DNA from: Paenibacillus sp. V4I3
GTDB lineage: Bacteria; Bacillota; Bacilli; Paenibacillales; NBRC-103111
Assembly (NCBI RefSeq): GCF_030817215.1
Contig: NZ_JAUSZA010000001.1
Coordinates: forward strand, 8,107,315 to 8,171,314
Direction of reading: 5' to 3'
Length of the DNA stretch: 64,000 nt
In this document: positions 8,466-17,020 of the stretch, in pieces
Numbering within the stretch: the stretch's first letter is position 1
How the letters are laid out: the number at the start of each line of letters is the position of its first letter
The notes under the pieces: model-generated
Seen by the model: the letters and a program-made list of their open reading frames with translations, nothing else
Databases searched by the model: none
Told to the model about the DNA's origin: nothing
Made by a program: the position numbers and the translations under genes

Positions 8466-9794
8466 CTATGTCTTTAATAAGAGATATTGAAAGAGCTTCT
8501 TACGGGCCTGGCCAATGGTAACAAAGTTAATATCATTTCTCGCAAACTCGTATTTACCGGCAACCTTTTTAAACAATACAATGCTAAAGTCCTCGTCGTT
8601 ATTGTCTCTAAGTACAATACCGATTTTCTTTGATTTCTTCTCCATATACCATTCCAGTTCGGTATATAGAGGATGCTCCATTCGAATCACCTTCAGGTTG
8701 ACGAAAGACTTTGTAATCGGAGTGACCCACTTCGGCGGGGTTTCTAGGGGAAAATATGAAGTCATATCGTGAAATGTTTTCGACTGGTAGGGAAAGAATT
8801 TCGGAATATCACAAAATAATTGATTTCCTTCAATGTAGTACTCGGCTGCTTCTACAAAAAAACTCCGAGGCAAAGGATACTTTGCATGGGGATTATAACA
8901 AACGACCAAACCTTCTCCCCAAGGTTCTATCTCCCGTTCAGACAAATCATAGGTAAATGTTTGGGGTTCATAAGCATTTGGGTCAGGGTCATAGCACGTG
9001 CCAATCCGCATAATTTTAGAATAACGAGTGAAATAACCGTAATGAAAGCCAAGTCGCTTAAATTTTGCCACCGTCCCTGCATTTGTATAAATGATGGCAC
9101 TAATATTTTCCGTATCCGGCAGACTAAAAAAGCCGCTCGGAATAACTTTGGACCCGCTTCTGTGTTCCGAAAGTGGGGAAGTTTCGATTGATTTTTTCCC
9201 TTCCGAATCCTCAACAACAGTATCTTTTTGTCCATATAAGTATTGAATGAGAGAAGAGGATGAATAGCTTAAGGATTCCGTTTCATGGAACGGTTCAATA
9301 GCAAGTACAAAAGGAATTTCCTTACATTGAGGTAGCTCCCAATACTTTTTTCTGAGTTTAGAAAATAGAGGGCTACCTAGTTTAATGGGAAGTTCATGTA
9401 AGAGCTTTTCTTGCATGTCTTCCTTTGATGATGGCGTGACTTCTTCATCAGGATTGAAACCTGCTGTGGGATTGGAGGTTGTTGCTTCCAAGGCCACACG
9501 CGTACCATTCATTTCAATGATAAAGTCTGGTCTATCGAAATCGCGAGAAATATCATATGCCCCATCCCACAGGTAAGCGAACAAATATAATTCGAAAACG
9601 CGAGCATCAAATCCTGTTGTTTGGAGCTGCTCTACAAAGTTACCATCGGCATCATGAAATTTCTGAAATACTTCATTCATCATAAGACGAGTAGCCTCAT
9701 TCTCGGGAAGGTTTCTAATTGATAAAAAACGCGAATCACACCTTCCCTCTGGCACCACGAGTTTAAATAAATCTTTTTCTATTTCCTTTTTCAT
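8466..9794 (-). CDS. Uncharacterised protein with possible PD-(D/E)XK-like motif
   Basis: A 442-aa protein, starting at ATG 9794 behind AGGTGA (a GTG 18 bp further upstream lacks a ribosome site). The N-terminal third holds E68, then R-P-D-F-I-I-E (Asp90) and R-V-A-L-E-A-T-T (Glu103), spaced like a PD-(D/E)XK nuclease core, but with Thr where Lys is usual. The rest has no motif I know. Single gene, flanked by non-coding stretches. Its position between RusA and Gabija suggests a stand-alone defence gene; this is inference. Confidence 0.55.
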   Translation of the reverse strand: MKKEIEKDLFKLVVPEGRCDSRFLSIRNLPENEATRLMMNEVFQKFHDADGNFVEQLQTTGFDARVFELYLFAYLWDGAYDISRDFDRPDFIIEMNGTRVALEATTSNPTAGFNPDEEVTPSSKEDMQEKLLHELPIKLGSPLFSKLRKKYWELPQCKEIPFVLAIEPFHETESLSYSSSSLIQYLYGQKDTVVEDSEGKKSIETSPLSEHRSGSKVIPSGFFSLPDTENISAIIYTNAGTVAKFKRLGFHYGYFTRYSKIMRIGTCYDPDPNAYEPQTFTYDLSEREIEPWGEGLVVCYNPHAKYPLPRSFFVEAAEYYIEGNQLFCDIPKFFPYQSKTFHDMTSYFPLETPPKWVTPITKSFVNLKVIRMEHPLYTELEWYMEKKSKKIGIVLRDNNDEDFSIVLFKKVAGKYEFARNDINFVTIGQARKKLFQYLLLKT

Positions 9795-10123
9795 GAAAGG
9801 TTCACCTCGCACTAGGTTTACTCCTGCTGCAATATCCTGGATTATTTCTAGGTAATGAAAGTTATATGACCCTTATCCTAAAGTCCAAGGTTGTCCTGGG
9901 CTCAGAGAGGATATGCCAATTTCCTTTTGGTTGGAAGGGCCCTTGGTACACTTAAGAGCTGGCCTTTGATATCTTTATTATTCAGTCAATTTCAAATACA
10001 ACTGCTCCATGTTTTTTAAAGAAAAAAAAACGCCCCAGTGAAGGCGATATCTAGAATAATTATGTCCTGTAGGAAAACGGTGGAGGCAAAATCATCACGC
10101 CGTTTATCTTAATCAATTTGGGG
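9795..10123. other. Non-coding stretch with one terminator
   Basis: No gene seen. The only clear element is a minus-strand terminator at 10022-10046 (CGCC/GGCG stem followed by nine T) for the small gene that ends at 10124. Confidence 0.5.
10022..10046 (-). terminator. Rho-independent terminator
   Basis: On the minus strand CGCCTTCACTGGGGCG is followed by nine T. It lies about 80 bp beyond the stop of the gene at 10124-10432. Confidence 0.65.
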
Positions 10124-10432
10124 CTAAACAGTTAAAATTCTTTGAGCAAACGCTAATGCAACTGGAATAACCCCTGTAATCTTAAAAGTATAGGGATTAT
10201 CACTAGTCATAACTACTTTGCATGTAGCCCCAAAAACTCCCATGCCCTGAGAAGCAATGTTTTGAGCGGCAACCTCAAAGAATTTTAAATTGTAAATCTT
10301 AAGATTATGAGAAATACTCTGACTATGGCTACCACCAAAACACAGTTCAAAAATCCATTCATTATTCTCAAATGTGTATGTCATTCCAATATCATTATCA
10401 GATAATATTTTTTTAAATTCACCAATAGTCAT
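10124..10432 (-). CDS. Hypothetical 102-aa protein
   Basis: Start chosen at ATG 10432, 9 nt after AAGGAGA; a GTG three codons upstream is too close to that ribosome site. The sequence begins M-T-I-G-E-F-K-K-I-L and has a short, mixed alpha/beta look with several Phe/Tyr and no charged catalytic motif. No family recognised. It has its own terminator and stands alone downstream of the Gabija operon. Confidence 0.55.
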   Translation of the reverse strand: MTIGEFKKILSDNDIGMTYTFENNEWIFELCFGGSHSQSISHNLKIYNLKFFEVAAQNIASQGMGVFGATCKVVMTSDNPYTFKITGVIPVALAFAQRILTV

Positions 10433-10848
10433 TCGTGCCACTCTCCTTGTCTAAAAATCAATAAATTACTTGACCGAAATTCCCTTAGCAATCTAATAAT
10501 AATCGATGATATAGTAAGTATATCATGAATTGGGTAACATTCATTTTTATTAAGCTAACTAAGTCTTTATGTTGTCAGATGATAGAACTAGAAAGATGCC
10601 GACGTTAGTCATTTGTTTTTCATCTCTGATGTTCAACTGGAGAATTGAAAGGTTGTTATGAATAATGGTGTGAAATTGGAGCGCAATAACATCTTACAGA
10701 TTTTATCCGAAATTGATGTTGTAATTACTTCATATAAGCTAGTGAGTATTGATACTTTTTTATATTCTTTCGCAAAAATTCCATACATAAATATTGGATG
10801 AAGCTCAAAAATTAAGAAGCACTTTCACACTAACAGTACAGATTATAT
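10433..10848. other. Non-coding stretch between hypothetical gene and gajB
   Basis: Mostly A+T-rich with no strong signal. On the plus strand ATG 10658 to TGA 10801 could encode 47 aa (M-N-N-G-V-K-L-E-R-N-N-I), with AAAGG 5 nt upstream; it may be a small gene or a fragment, and I cannot decide. Confidence 0.3.
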
Positions 10849-12390
10849 TTACTCTATTATCTTTACTACATCTGAATTAGAGATTTCAATCCCCAATTTT
10901 CGGGTTTCAGAGATTGTATAATTAATGTAGCCCTTATATCTATCAAATATCGCGTTTTGTGCTAAGATCAACAACCTTTCTTCAGGTCTAGATATTGCTA
11001 CATAATGTAAATAAATAATCCCTTCTCTTGTTAGATCAAAGTCCTGAGCATTTATTATTACCTGTTCAAATTCAAGGCCTTTAGAAGAGTGAATTGTCCC
11101 AGTAGTTAGTTTATGACGCTCTTGATTATAGGTAGAAATATACTTCTCATTATTTACTACTTCAAATAACACTTTAATTTCTTTTTTAATCTTTACGTTG
11201 TCTTCAGTGAAACCGAGATATGAATAAAACTCAATGCAATTTTTTTCAAACAATTGCATTTCGCTTTGTGAATCTTTAATTGTATTTAACATCTTTTTAA
11301 TGATGGAAATTTTATAGTTTTCCGGCATTGGAATTTCATCTCTAAAATCATACTCACTGTATCGATATTGTAAGGAGTAATGAGCAATACCTCTTGCAAT
11401 CCAAATATGCTCACTTTCAAGAGAAGTTACATCCAATGGGGATCCTGGAATGAAAACAAAAGGAATTCCAACATCATTTAACCGTCCACTCCAAGCCTCC
11501 GCGTTATTATTACTATAATTTAAAAATGCACACTTCTTACTCACATCTATCCAATTCTTAATATAATTAACCGCTTTACTCTCATCGTCATATTTAACAA
11601 AAGTAACTTCATCATTAAACTTTGTTGGTTGGAAATTCTTCCTTACATCCTTCATGAAGATATTTGAATAATTCTGAATTACTTTATTTGATCTGAAATT
11701 ATGCCATAGTTCAAATTTAGTAAAAGATAACTTAGTAAACAACCCAGTAAATCCAAGGCTATAAGCACCTCGCCAACTATATATTGACTGTTTTGCATCC
11801 CCTACAATAAACAAAGGAATTGAAAGAATATCACATAAATACATAAAGAAATTATGCATATCTTCATCGCTATCCTGATACTCATCAATATATATTCGAT
11901 AATATTTTGCTTTTAAATATCTTTTACACGAAGCTGAGTTTTTTAAAATTTCCAATGCCAATTGGAACGCAAAATTCTTTTTTAGGTTATTATACTTACA
12001 CATCAATTGAGTGCTCTTTATTTTCTCAATGCCTTCATTGAATGTTTTCACTTGATTCTCATCATTGTAGTCAGGCTTAATCTCAATTTTAAACTCCATC
12101 CCGTATACATCGTACATAAATGGTTGAATTATTTCTAACCAAATAAAATTATCATTGGTTCCTATATATCCTTCGCCATTCTTAGGACCCAATCTTTTTT
12201 TTATTTCTTTTGCTGCTTTCCGTGTAAACGTAACTGCTGCAAAAGTTTGATAGCTTTTATTTTCCTCTGCATCTTTAATAATTCTTTGTATAGTAGTGTG
12301 AGTTTTACCCGTTCCTGCACTAGCACTAATAACAATATTTCCTCTTGTAGTAAGAATTTCATCCCGAATATCCTTGTCTACTAGCAGCAT
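10849..12390 (-). CDS. gajB: Gabija helicase-like subunit GajB
   Basis: A 513-aa UvrD-like SF1 protein. Motifs in order: Walker A S-A-S-A-G-T-G-K-T (residues 22-30), Ia V-T-F-T-R-K-A-A, II I-D-E-Y-Q-D-S, III V-G-D-A-K-Q-S-I-Y-S-W-R-G, IV H-N-F-R-S, V T-I-H-S-S-K-G-L-E-F, VI V-A-I-S-R-P-E-E-R. The length fits GajB (about 494 aa). ATG at 12390 is chosen because GGTGG stands 5 nt before it; it overlaps the end of gajA by 10 bp, giving translational coupling. In known Gabija systems GajB senses DNA ends or termini released during phage replication and works with GajA in a complex. Confidence 0.88.
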   Translation of the reverse strand: MLLVDKDIRDEILTTRGNIVISASAGTGKTHTTIQRIIKDAEENKSYQTFAAVTFTRKAAKEIKKRLGPKNGEGYIGTNDNFIWLEIIQPFMYDVYGMEFKIEIKPDYNDENQVKTFNEGIEKIKSTQLMCKYNNLKKNFAFQLALEILKNSASCKRYLKAKYYRIYIDEYQDSDEDMHNFFMYLCDILSIPLFIVGDAKQSIYSWRGAYSLGFTGLFTKLSFTKFELWHNFRSNKVIQNYSNIFMKDVRKNFQPTKFNDEVTFVKYDDESKAVNYIKNWIDVSKKCAFLNYSNNNAEAWSGRLNDVGIPFVFIPGSPLDVTSLESEHIWIARGIAHYSLQYRYSEYDFRDEIPMPENYKISIIKKMLNTIKDSQSEMQLFEKNCIEFYSYLGFTEDNVKIKKEIKVLFEVVNNEKYISTYNQERHKLTTGTIHSSKGLEFEQVIINAQDFDLTREGIIYLHYVAISRPEERLLILAQNAIFDRYKGYINYTISETRKLGIEISNSDVVKIIE

Positions 12391-14105
12391 AATTCCACCA
12401 ATACTTTCACACATTTAAATCTTTCGTGCTTATAAATTTTATCAATGGCACCTTTACTTAATTCTCTGCTTAACTCAATCATGTTAATTAATTTAGCACT
12501 TTGTAAAAAGTCCACACCATTCTTTGATGAATTATTATTTCGTGCAATCTTGTCCATAATACCTGGGATTACTTCATATAAATCATTTTCCAAATCAACC
12601 TTTGACAAATAAATATTGTTATCACTTAATGTCTTAATCGTATTAGGATACTTACTAAAAACAAATTTTTTCCTTTCAACTACATACGCAAGGTCATTTT
12701 CGTATTTTTTAGAATCAATGCCTGATATATTACCTTTTTCTTTGCCACCAATTAGCCTTTGACATCTGTTTACTCCAATAAGACTACATTCTGTTTTTCC
12801 TTTAATTTTTTTTAGGTCATTATCTGTTTTGACTATTACTTTTATTCCAAGTGCAGTTAAAACTGAATAATATTCTCTAAAATTGATACCTTCTACCTCT
12901 AAGATATAACCGCCTAAGCTTTCATAACGCTCACATTTATCCTTTAGTATTCGTTCGAAAAGTATTTTTTCAGAAGGTCCTTCTACTAATAACACAACAT
13001 CGGCATAAATTGCTTCTGCTAAATTTTGATTCAATTTCTGTTTTAAATTTCTATACTCCTCAGGTACTTTATAAATAAATGATTTCCCTGTCACTTTGCT
13101 TTCCTTAAATAACTTAATTAAATTAACATCATCCATCTGACTTACAATTAAAGATGAGTGTGTTGTCAGGAAAAGATATTTAAATATTTCATCTGAAAAA
13201 ATTTGATAAGATAATGCAATTTGCATTGATCTATGCAAATGATTTTCCAACTCTTCAATTAAAAAAATATTAATTTTCTGTTCTTCCAACCTACGATTCT
13301 CAAGTGTAAAAAGAGTGTAAGATAGAATTTTTTTTCTGCCATCACCAGCGGTCGGATAATTTTCAAGTCTTTCATCTAGTATATATGGTGTGAGTTTACT
13401 ATGAATATTACTTAATTCAATCTCGGATCGAATCGAAACATTGAAATTCTTATCTTCTTTAAATTTCTTATACTCATCAACCAGTTCTTTTTCAAATGCC
13501 TTAATAGCACTTAATTTCCCAACACTTGAATTAAGATTTTTAATATGAGTGCTTAGCGCTTTTCTTTCTATTTCGTTTAAATTTGATTCATCTTTAAAAA
13601 TCTCTCGGGTATATCTCTTAAAAGTGTTTTCTAAGTTAATCGATGAATCTATGTAAACAACATTAAAATATTTATCGAGTTCAAAATACGACTGGCTACT
13701 TGGAATTTCATCCAAGTCATTTAAATCAACACCCCAAAATAGATTGGACTCACCCACAAGTGAGTTTTCATCGTATTCTGACTTCAGTTGAATATATATA
13801 TGTCCAACGCCTGATGGAATTGCCCCACCCATCATAGTATATATCTTCTTATTCTCATCATTATCTTCTTCCGAAATGTCTATCTTAAGAGTTATAGCAA
13901 TTTGTTTTTTTGTATCCTTCTTATAAAAATCTGAGTCAACGAAACCATTTCGTCTGAAATTTCTATCGAGTAGAAAGCGAATCGCTGATAAGAAATTACT
14001 TTTACCAATATCATTTAATCCAAACACTATGTTACGGTTTGTTAAATCAATACTTACATTCTCAAAGTTTCTAAAATTCTCGATAGTTAAATGCTTTAAT
14101 ATCAT
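12381..14105 (-). CDS. gajA: Gabija ATPase/TOPRIM endonuclease GajA
   Basis: A 574-aa OLD-family protein. The ABC-type ATPase half has the P-loop G-L-N-D-I-G-K-S (residues 29-36) and a Walker B-like I-F-L-I-E-E-L-E-N-H (about 280-289) followed by T-T-H-S-S. The TOPRIM half begins V-V-L-L-V-E-G-P-S-E (Glu375) with later acidic V-K-T-D-N-D. Length matches GajA (578 aa in B. cereus). Start ATG 14105 follows AAGGAG by 9 nt. In Gabija, GajA nicks specific DNA sequences, is held inactive by cellular nucleotides, and is freed when phage replication depletes them. With gajB it forms a complete two-gene system. Confidence 0.88.
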   Translation of the reverse strand: MILKHLTIENFRNFENVSIDLTNRNIVFGLNDIGKSNFLSAIRFLLDRNFRRNGFVDSDFYKKDTKKQIAITLKIDISEEDNDENKKIYTMMGGAIPSGVGHIYIQLKSEYDENSLVGESNLFWGVDLNDLDEIPSSQSYFELDKYFNVVYIDSSINLENTFKRYTREIFKDESNLNEIERKALSTHIKNLNSSVGKLSAIKAFEKELVDEYKKFKEDKNFNVSIRSEIELSNIHSKLTPYILDERLENYPTAGDGRKKILSYTLFTLENRRLEEQKINIFLIEELENHLHRSMQIALSYQIFSDEIFKYLFLTTHSSLIVSQMDDVNLIKLFKESKVTGKSFIYKVPEEYRNLKQKLNQNLAEAIYADVVLLVEGPSEKILFERILKDKCERYESLGGYILEVEGINFREYYSVLTALGIKVIVKTDNDLKKIKGKTECSLIGVNRCQRLIGGKEKGNISGIDSKKYENDLAYVVERKKFVFSKYPNTIKTLSDNNIYLSKVDLENDLYEVIPGIMDKIARNNNSSKNGVDFLQSAKLINMIELSRELSKGAIDKIYKHERFKCVKVLVELCC

Positions 14106-14472
14106 ATCGGAGAGCTCCTTCGAATTAATCAATTAGTAAAGAAAAAAGTTATAAAAAGACTAAAAGTTGTAGGACTTGAATAAGCGATTACTCCTATTTC
14201 TTTTCTGCGTTAATTTTAAAAACAAAACCGTTTCCCATTATTATACAACTATTTTCGACAAATTAGGTACTATCTAGGTCGAATTTCCTATTTAAATTTC
14301 CATAATAAATCTTTGTTTGAACCCTCGGGATAGCGCCAATACTAGGCGCACGATAAAAAGTCAGAATGCCGCGGCATTCTGACTTTAATTTCAACTATTA
14401 TATACCAATTACTACCTATATCGATTAACACCACATGGTTACGAATTCATGTACCTTTTACATCCAATTTTA
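14106..14472. other. Upstream region of gajA with candidate promoter
   Basis: No gene. On the minus strand a TATAAT -10 hexamer lies at 14240-14245, about 135 bp before gajA, and a TGTCGAA heptamer (the Spo0A-box sequence) lies just upstream at 14254-14260. A terminator palindrome follows at 14357-14386. Confidence 0.4.
14357..14386 (-). terminator. Perfect 30-bp palindromic terminator
   Basis: Two 15-bp arms, AAAGTCAGAATGCCG and its exact complement, meet with no loop. On the minus strand the stem is followed by TTTTTAT, so it would end transcription of the TniB-like gene (stop at 14473) before gajA. Confidence 0.7.
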
Positions 14473-14973
14473 TTAACTTATTGCAATTCCACTCTGCTCA
14501 AATTCATAGACTTCATTTCTCCGTCCACTCAATTTATGAATTTCAGGAAGGCCAAACAAAACGATTTTAACGTCAGTAATTTTAGAGAGAATATTAATAA
14601 ACATAACAATCTTCTCTAATTCTCCCTCGTGGCTTACTAGCGCTTTTTCAAAATCGTCTAATAACAACAACTTTATTCCATGTGTTTTTAAAGCCATGGC
14701 GACTCTCTCGAGTATTTGATCAGTATGCATATGTTTCTGAAAAGAAATGTTAAGCTTTAATAATAGTTCTACTCCAAAGTTTTTTAGTGTCGGAGGAAGA
14801 GCCAAGACAGAATATAAAACCTCATTATTTCTTCCATTTTTATTAATGTATTCTAAAGCAGCACTTGTCTTACCAACCCCAGATTCACCTATTACATAAA
14901 GTACATTCTGATCTGATTGTCTGAATAAATCTATTTTCTTAGAAAATTCACTATAATTCCCTGATCTAATCAT
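14473..14973 (-). pseudogene. TniB/TnsC-like AAA ATPase, C-terminally truncated
   Basis: About 166 aa with Walker A V-I-G-E-S-G-V-G-K-T-S near residue 26 and Walker B I-K-L-L-L-L-D-D-F-E near residue 101, then I-V-L-F-G-L-P-E-I-H as in the TniB/TnsC AAA family that regulates Tn7/Tn5053-type transposases. The family is normally about 270-350 aa or longer, so roughly the C-terminal third (sensor 2 and transposase-contact tail) is absent; the reading ends in E-Q-S-G-I-A-I-S. ATG 14973 suits the GGGGAG ribosome site better than ATG 14982. No transposase or TniQ gene is next to it. Either a transposon remnant or an ATPase reused in defence. Confidence 0.55.
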
Positions 14974-15172
14974 TATCAACATCTCTCCCCTTTCAATCTT
15001 TGTGCATTACTACTATGCCCAAAAATATTTAAAATATTCTTTTTTAGTAGATTGTTAGATTCTTACCATATCCAAATCCTAAGCCAATACTTTCTTTAAC
15101 TAGGAGCCTTATAATATTTACATTGAAACAAAAGCTAACACTCTGCGTATACAACTGTACGGAGGCGACCTA

Positions 15173-15502
15173 ATGGAAAGCGAAAATATTCAGTCAAATA
15201 CTAATGAAGATCAAAGAAATACTCCAAATTCAAAACATTTAGGAAGAATACTTGGTGAGATAACTGTCATATTTGTACCTGTTTTTACTTTCTTATCTTA
15301 TTTATTTACTTACAAATATCAGGAAGGATTCAACTCTTATTATTCGATACCTAGTATGTTTATTGAGATTAGTGTTACAAGTATATTAGAAAACGTTTTT
15401 GCTGTCGGGATTATCTCAACAGTAATTACACTATTTACTTTCTTTTTTTTAGCTTCTAAATATAAGCAGCAACTAAAAAAGAGCCTTACTGTTCTCTCGT
15501 AA
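15173..15502 (+). CDS. Small two-TM membrane protein
   Basis: A 109-aa protein starting at ATG 15173, 7 nt after GGAGG. Two hydrophobic segments (about residues 32-49 and 75-96) are separated by a short outside or inside loop, after a polar N-terminus and before a basic tail. No family recognised. It is divergent from the TniB-like fragment. A small membrane protein here could be an effector, but nothing in the sequence proves this. Confidence 0.6.
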   Translation: MESENIQSNTNEDQRNTPNSKHLGRILGEITVIFVPVFTFLSYLFTYKYQEGFNSYYSIPSMFIEISVTSILENVFAVGIISTVITLFTFFFLASKYKQQLKKSLTVLS

Positions 15503-15511
15503 GCTCTCTTA
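15478..15511 (+). terminator. Hairpin at the end of the membrane protein gene
   Basis: GAGCCTTAC and GTAAGCTC form an imperfect stem that overlaps the last codons and the stop of the 109-aa gene; a short T-rich tail follows. Confidence 0.45.
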
Positions 15512-15557
15512 TCATCATGTATTTCCTCTGGCAAAACTGCCCCAGCGCTGCGCTAGA

Positions 15558-16487
15558 TCAGCTGTCTGCTGCTGTTTTTAATATATTACTCTTTAGTTTA
15601 TAGAAGAACATATCATCTTTGAACTTTACCTCGCTGTATAACATACACGTGTACATTAACATGAATACAGACTCGACCTGAATTACTAGTTCTGTAACCA
15701 CCCTACCATCATGTGATGCACTATTCAACATTTGCCCAAACTTGATCCTCTGCTTGTTCTTATTCTCCGGGGATATATTTTTGAGTAAATCTTGGAGATC
15801 TCTCAACATGAGCTTATCATATGGTTTATTGAATTTTATACCTTCTATGTAGCATTCAACCTTTAGTGTTTGTTCAAAGATTCTTCTACAGGTATTTCCC
15901 TTTTCATTATAAAATTCAGGGTCATTATTTTCTGACTTAACAAGACTCTTGCTTATATTATTAATCCTTAGGATGAGATCATTCAAGTTAGCAAGATGTA
16001 ATAAATTTTTAATTTGATTGCTATTTGCTTCAAAAGTCTTTGGAAACAGCATGCTTGAAAAGAGTGGTGCTGTGACACACCGAAAAATTTCTTCTTTGTT
16101 ACTTAGATTTACGTGCTGTATACATGTATTATCCAATTCATGAAAGTTCTTATTTTTTTTAATTTTTTCAATCTCTTTTTCCTTGTACATATCACCACGT
16201 AAAAAGAGTATCTCAAAACCATCCACTTCAATTACACTGAGCTTCACAGATTTTAAGATTACACGTTTTTGATCGCATCTTATATATAAATGATCCTTAT
16301 TATCAATTTCGAAACCTTCGATTGAACTCCAAATATCCCCGTTCATAAAACCAATATCATAATTGCCAGTCGATATTACTTTAGACAATATATTTTCAAT
16401 GGCTCCAATCTCATAATTGAAGAATATAAAATCAGCCGGCATTAAATATCTTATTGTTTCGTTATAAAGTTTCTTTGGGATACTCAT
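15558..16487 (-). CDS. Hypothetical 309-aa protein
   Basis: Start ATG 16487, 8 nt after AGGAGG; the 12 extra codons upstream have no ribosome site. The N-terminal half looks beta-rich. The C-terminal half is helical with G-N-T-C-R-R-I-F-E-Q-T-L-K and later L-N-S-A-S-H-D-G, a pattern seen at the ends of some HEPN-like or abortive-infection proteins. I do not recognise the family with confidence. It is divergent from the small membrane protein gene at 16539. Confidence 0.6.
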   Translation of the reverse strand: MSIPKKLYNETIRYLMPADFIFFNYEIGAIENILSKVISTGNYDIGFMNGDIWSSIEGFEIDNKDHLYIRCDQKRVILKSVKLSVIEVDGFEILFLRGDMYKEKEIEKIKKNKNFHELDNTCIQHVNLSNKEEIFRCVTAPLFSSMLFPKTFEANSNQIKNLLHLANLNDLILRINNISKSLVKSENNDPEFYNEKGNTCRRIFEQTLKVECYIEGIKFNKPYDKLMLRDLQDLLKNISPENKNKQRIKFGQMLNSASHDGRVVTELVIQVESVFMLMYTCMLYSEVKFKDDMFFYKLKSNILKTAADS

Positions 16488-16538
16488 CAGTAGCCCTCCT
16501 AAAATATAATTCATGGTTTTCATATTAGTACAAGATTA

Positions 16539-16844
16539 TTGATCGCGCAAGCTTACTCCAAAAACCGATTAATAACAATTCTGCTAAACGCAATAGCTCT
16601 TGTATTTTGTGGATCACTTGCCCTTCAGCTGTATTCAAACAATGGAATTTTTCAAGTAGCAGCAGTATGGAAAGCTTTATTGCATAGCTTTGGCGTAGTC
16701 GCCGTTCTTTTTGCTAGCTTTGGATATGGCATGATAAACGAATTCCTTAACCCACTTTTCTTGCATTTAGTTCAAGGCTGGGTCTTAGTCGAACTAGCTT
16801 ATCTATCAGCATCAATCGCGCGGAAACACATGCGAGGATATTAA
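16539..16844 (+). CDS. Small hydrophobic membrane protein
   Basis: 101 aa from a TTG start with no clear ribosome site, so the start is uncertain. Three hydrophobic stretches (about residues 12-30, 45-64 and 70-90) suggest a membrane protein. It is followed directly by a strong long hairpin terminator. Divergent from the 309-aa gene. No family recognised. Confidence 0.45.
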   Translation: MIAQAYSKNRLITILLNAIALVFCGSLALQLYSNNGIFQVAAVWKALLHSFGVVAVLFASFGYGMINEFLNPLFLHLVQGWVLVELAYLSASIARKHMRGY

Positions 16845-16941
16845 AAAGAAGCCAACGTAAATCTAAACTGTACCCTATCGAGATACTTTTTTAAAGTGTC
16901 TACTCGATAGGGTACAGTTTAATCTGCGGCGGCTTCTTTTT
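16845..16941. terminator. Long nested hairpin, bidirectional terminator
   Basis: Inner arms of 18 bp (AAACTGTACCCTATCGAG and complement) lie within outer arms AAAAAGAAGCC / GGCTTCTTTTT, with A and T runs at either side. It separates the small membrane gene (plus strand) from the giant NACHT gene (minus strand, ending at 17021) and can end both. Such length is more than a terminator needs; a small foldback element is possible. Confidence 0.7.
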
Positions 16942-17020
16942 TTTATATGATATTAGAGAAATTGATGATTGCAGACCCGACATATGCTCTAATCAAATCT
17001 TTTACCTTAACTTTAGACAT

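Noticed and set aside
15340..15534. 64-codon minus-strand reading
   Set aside because: It overlaps the small membrane protein gene on the opposite strand, which has a clear ribosome site.
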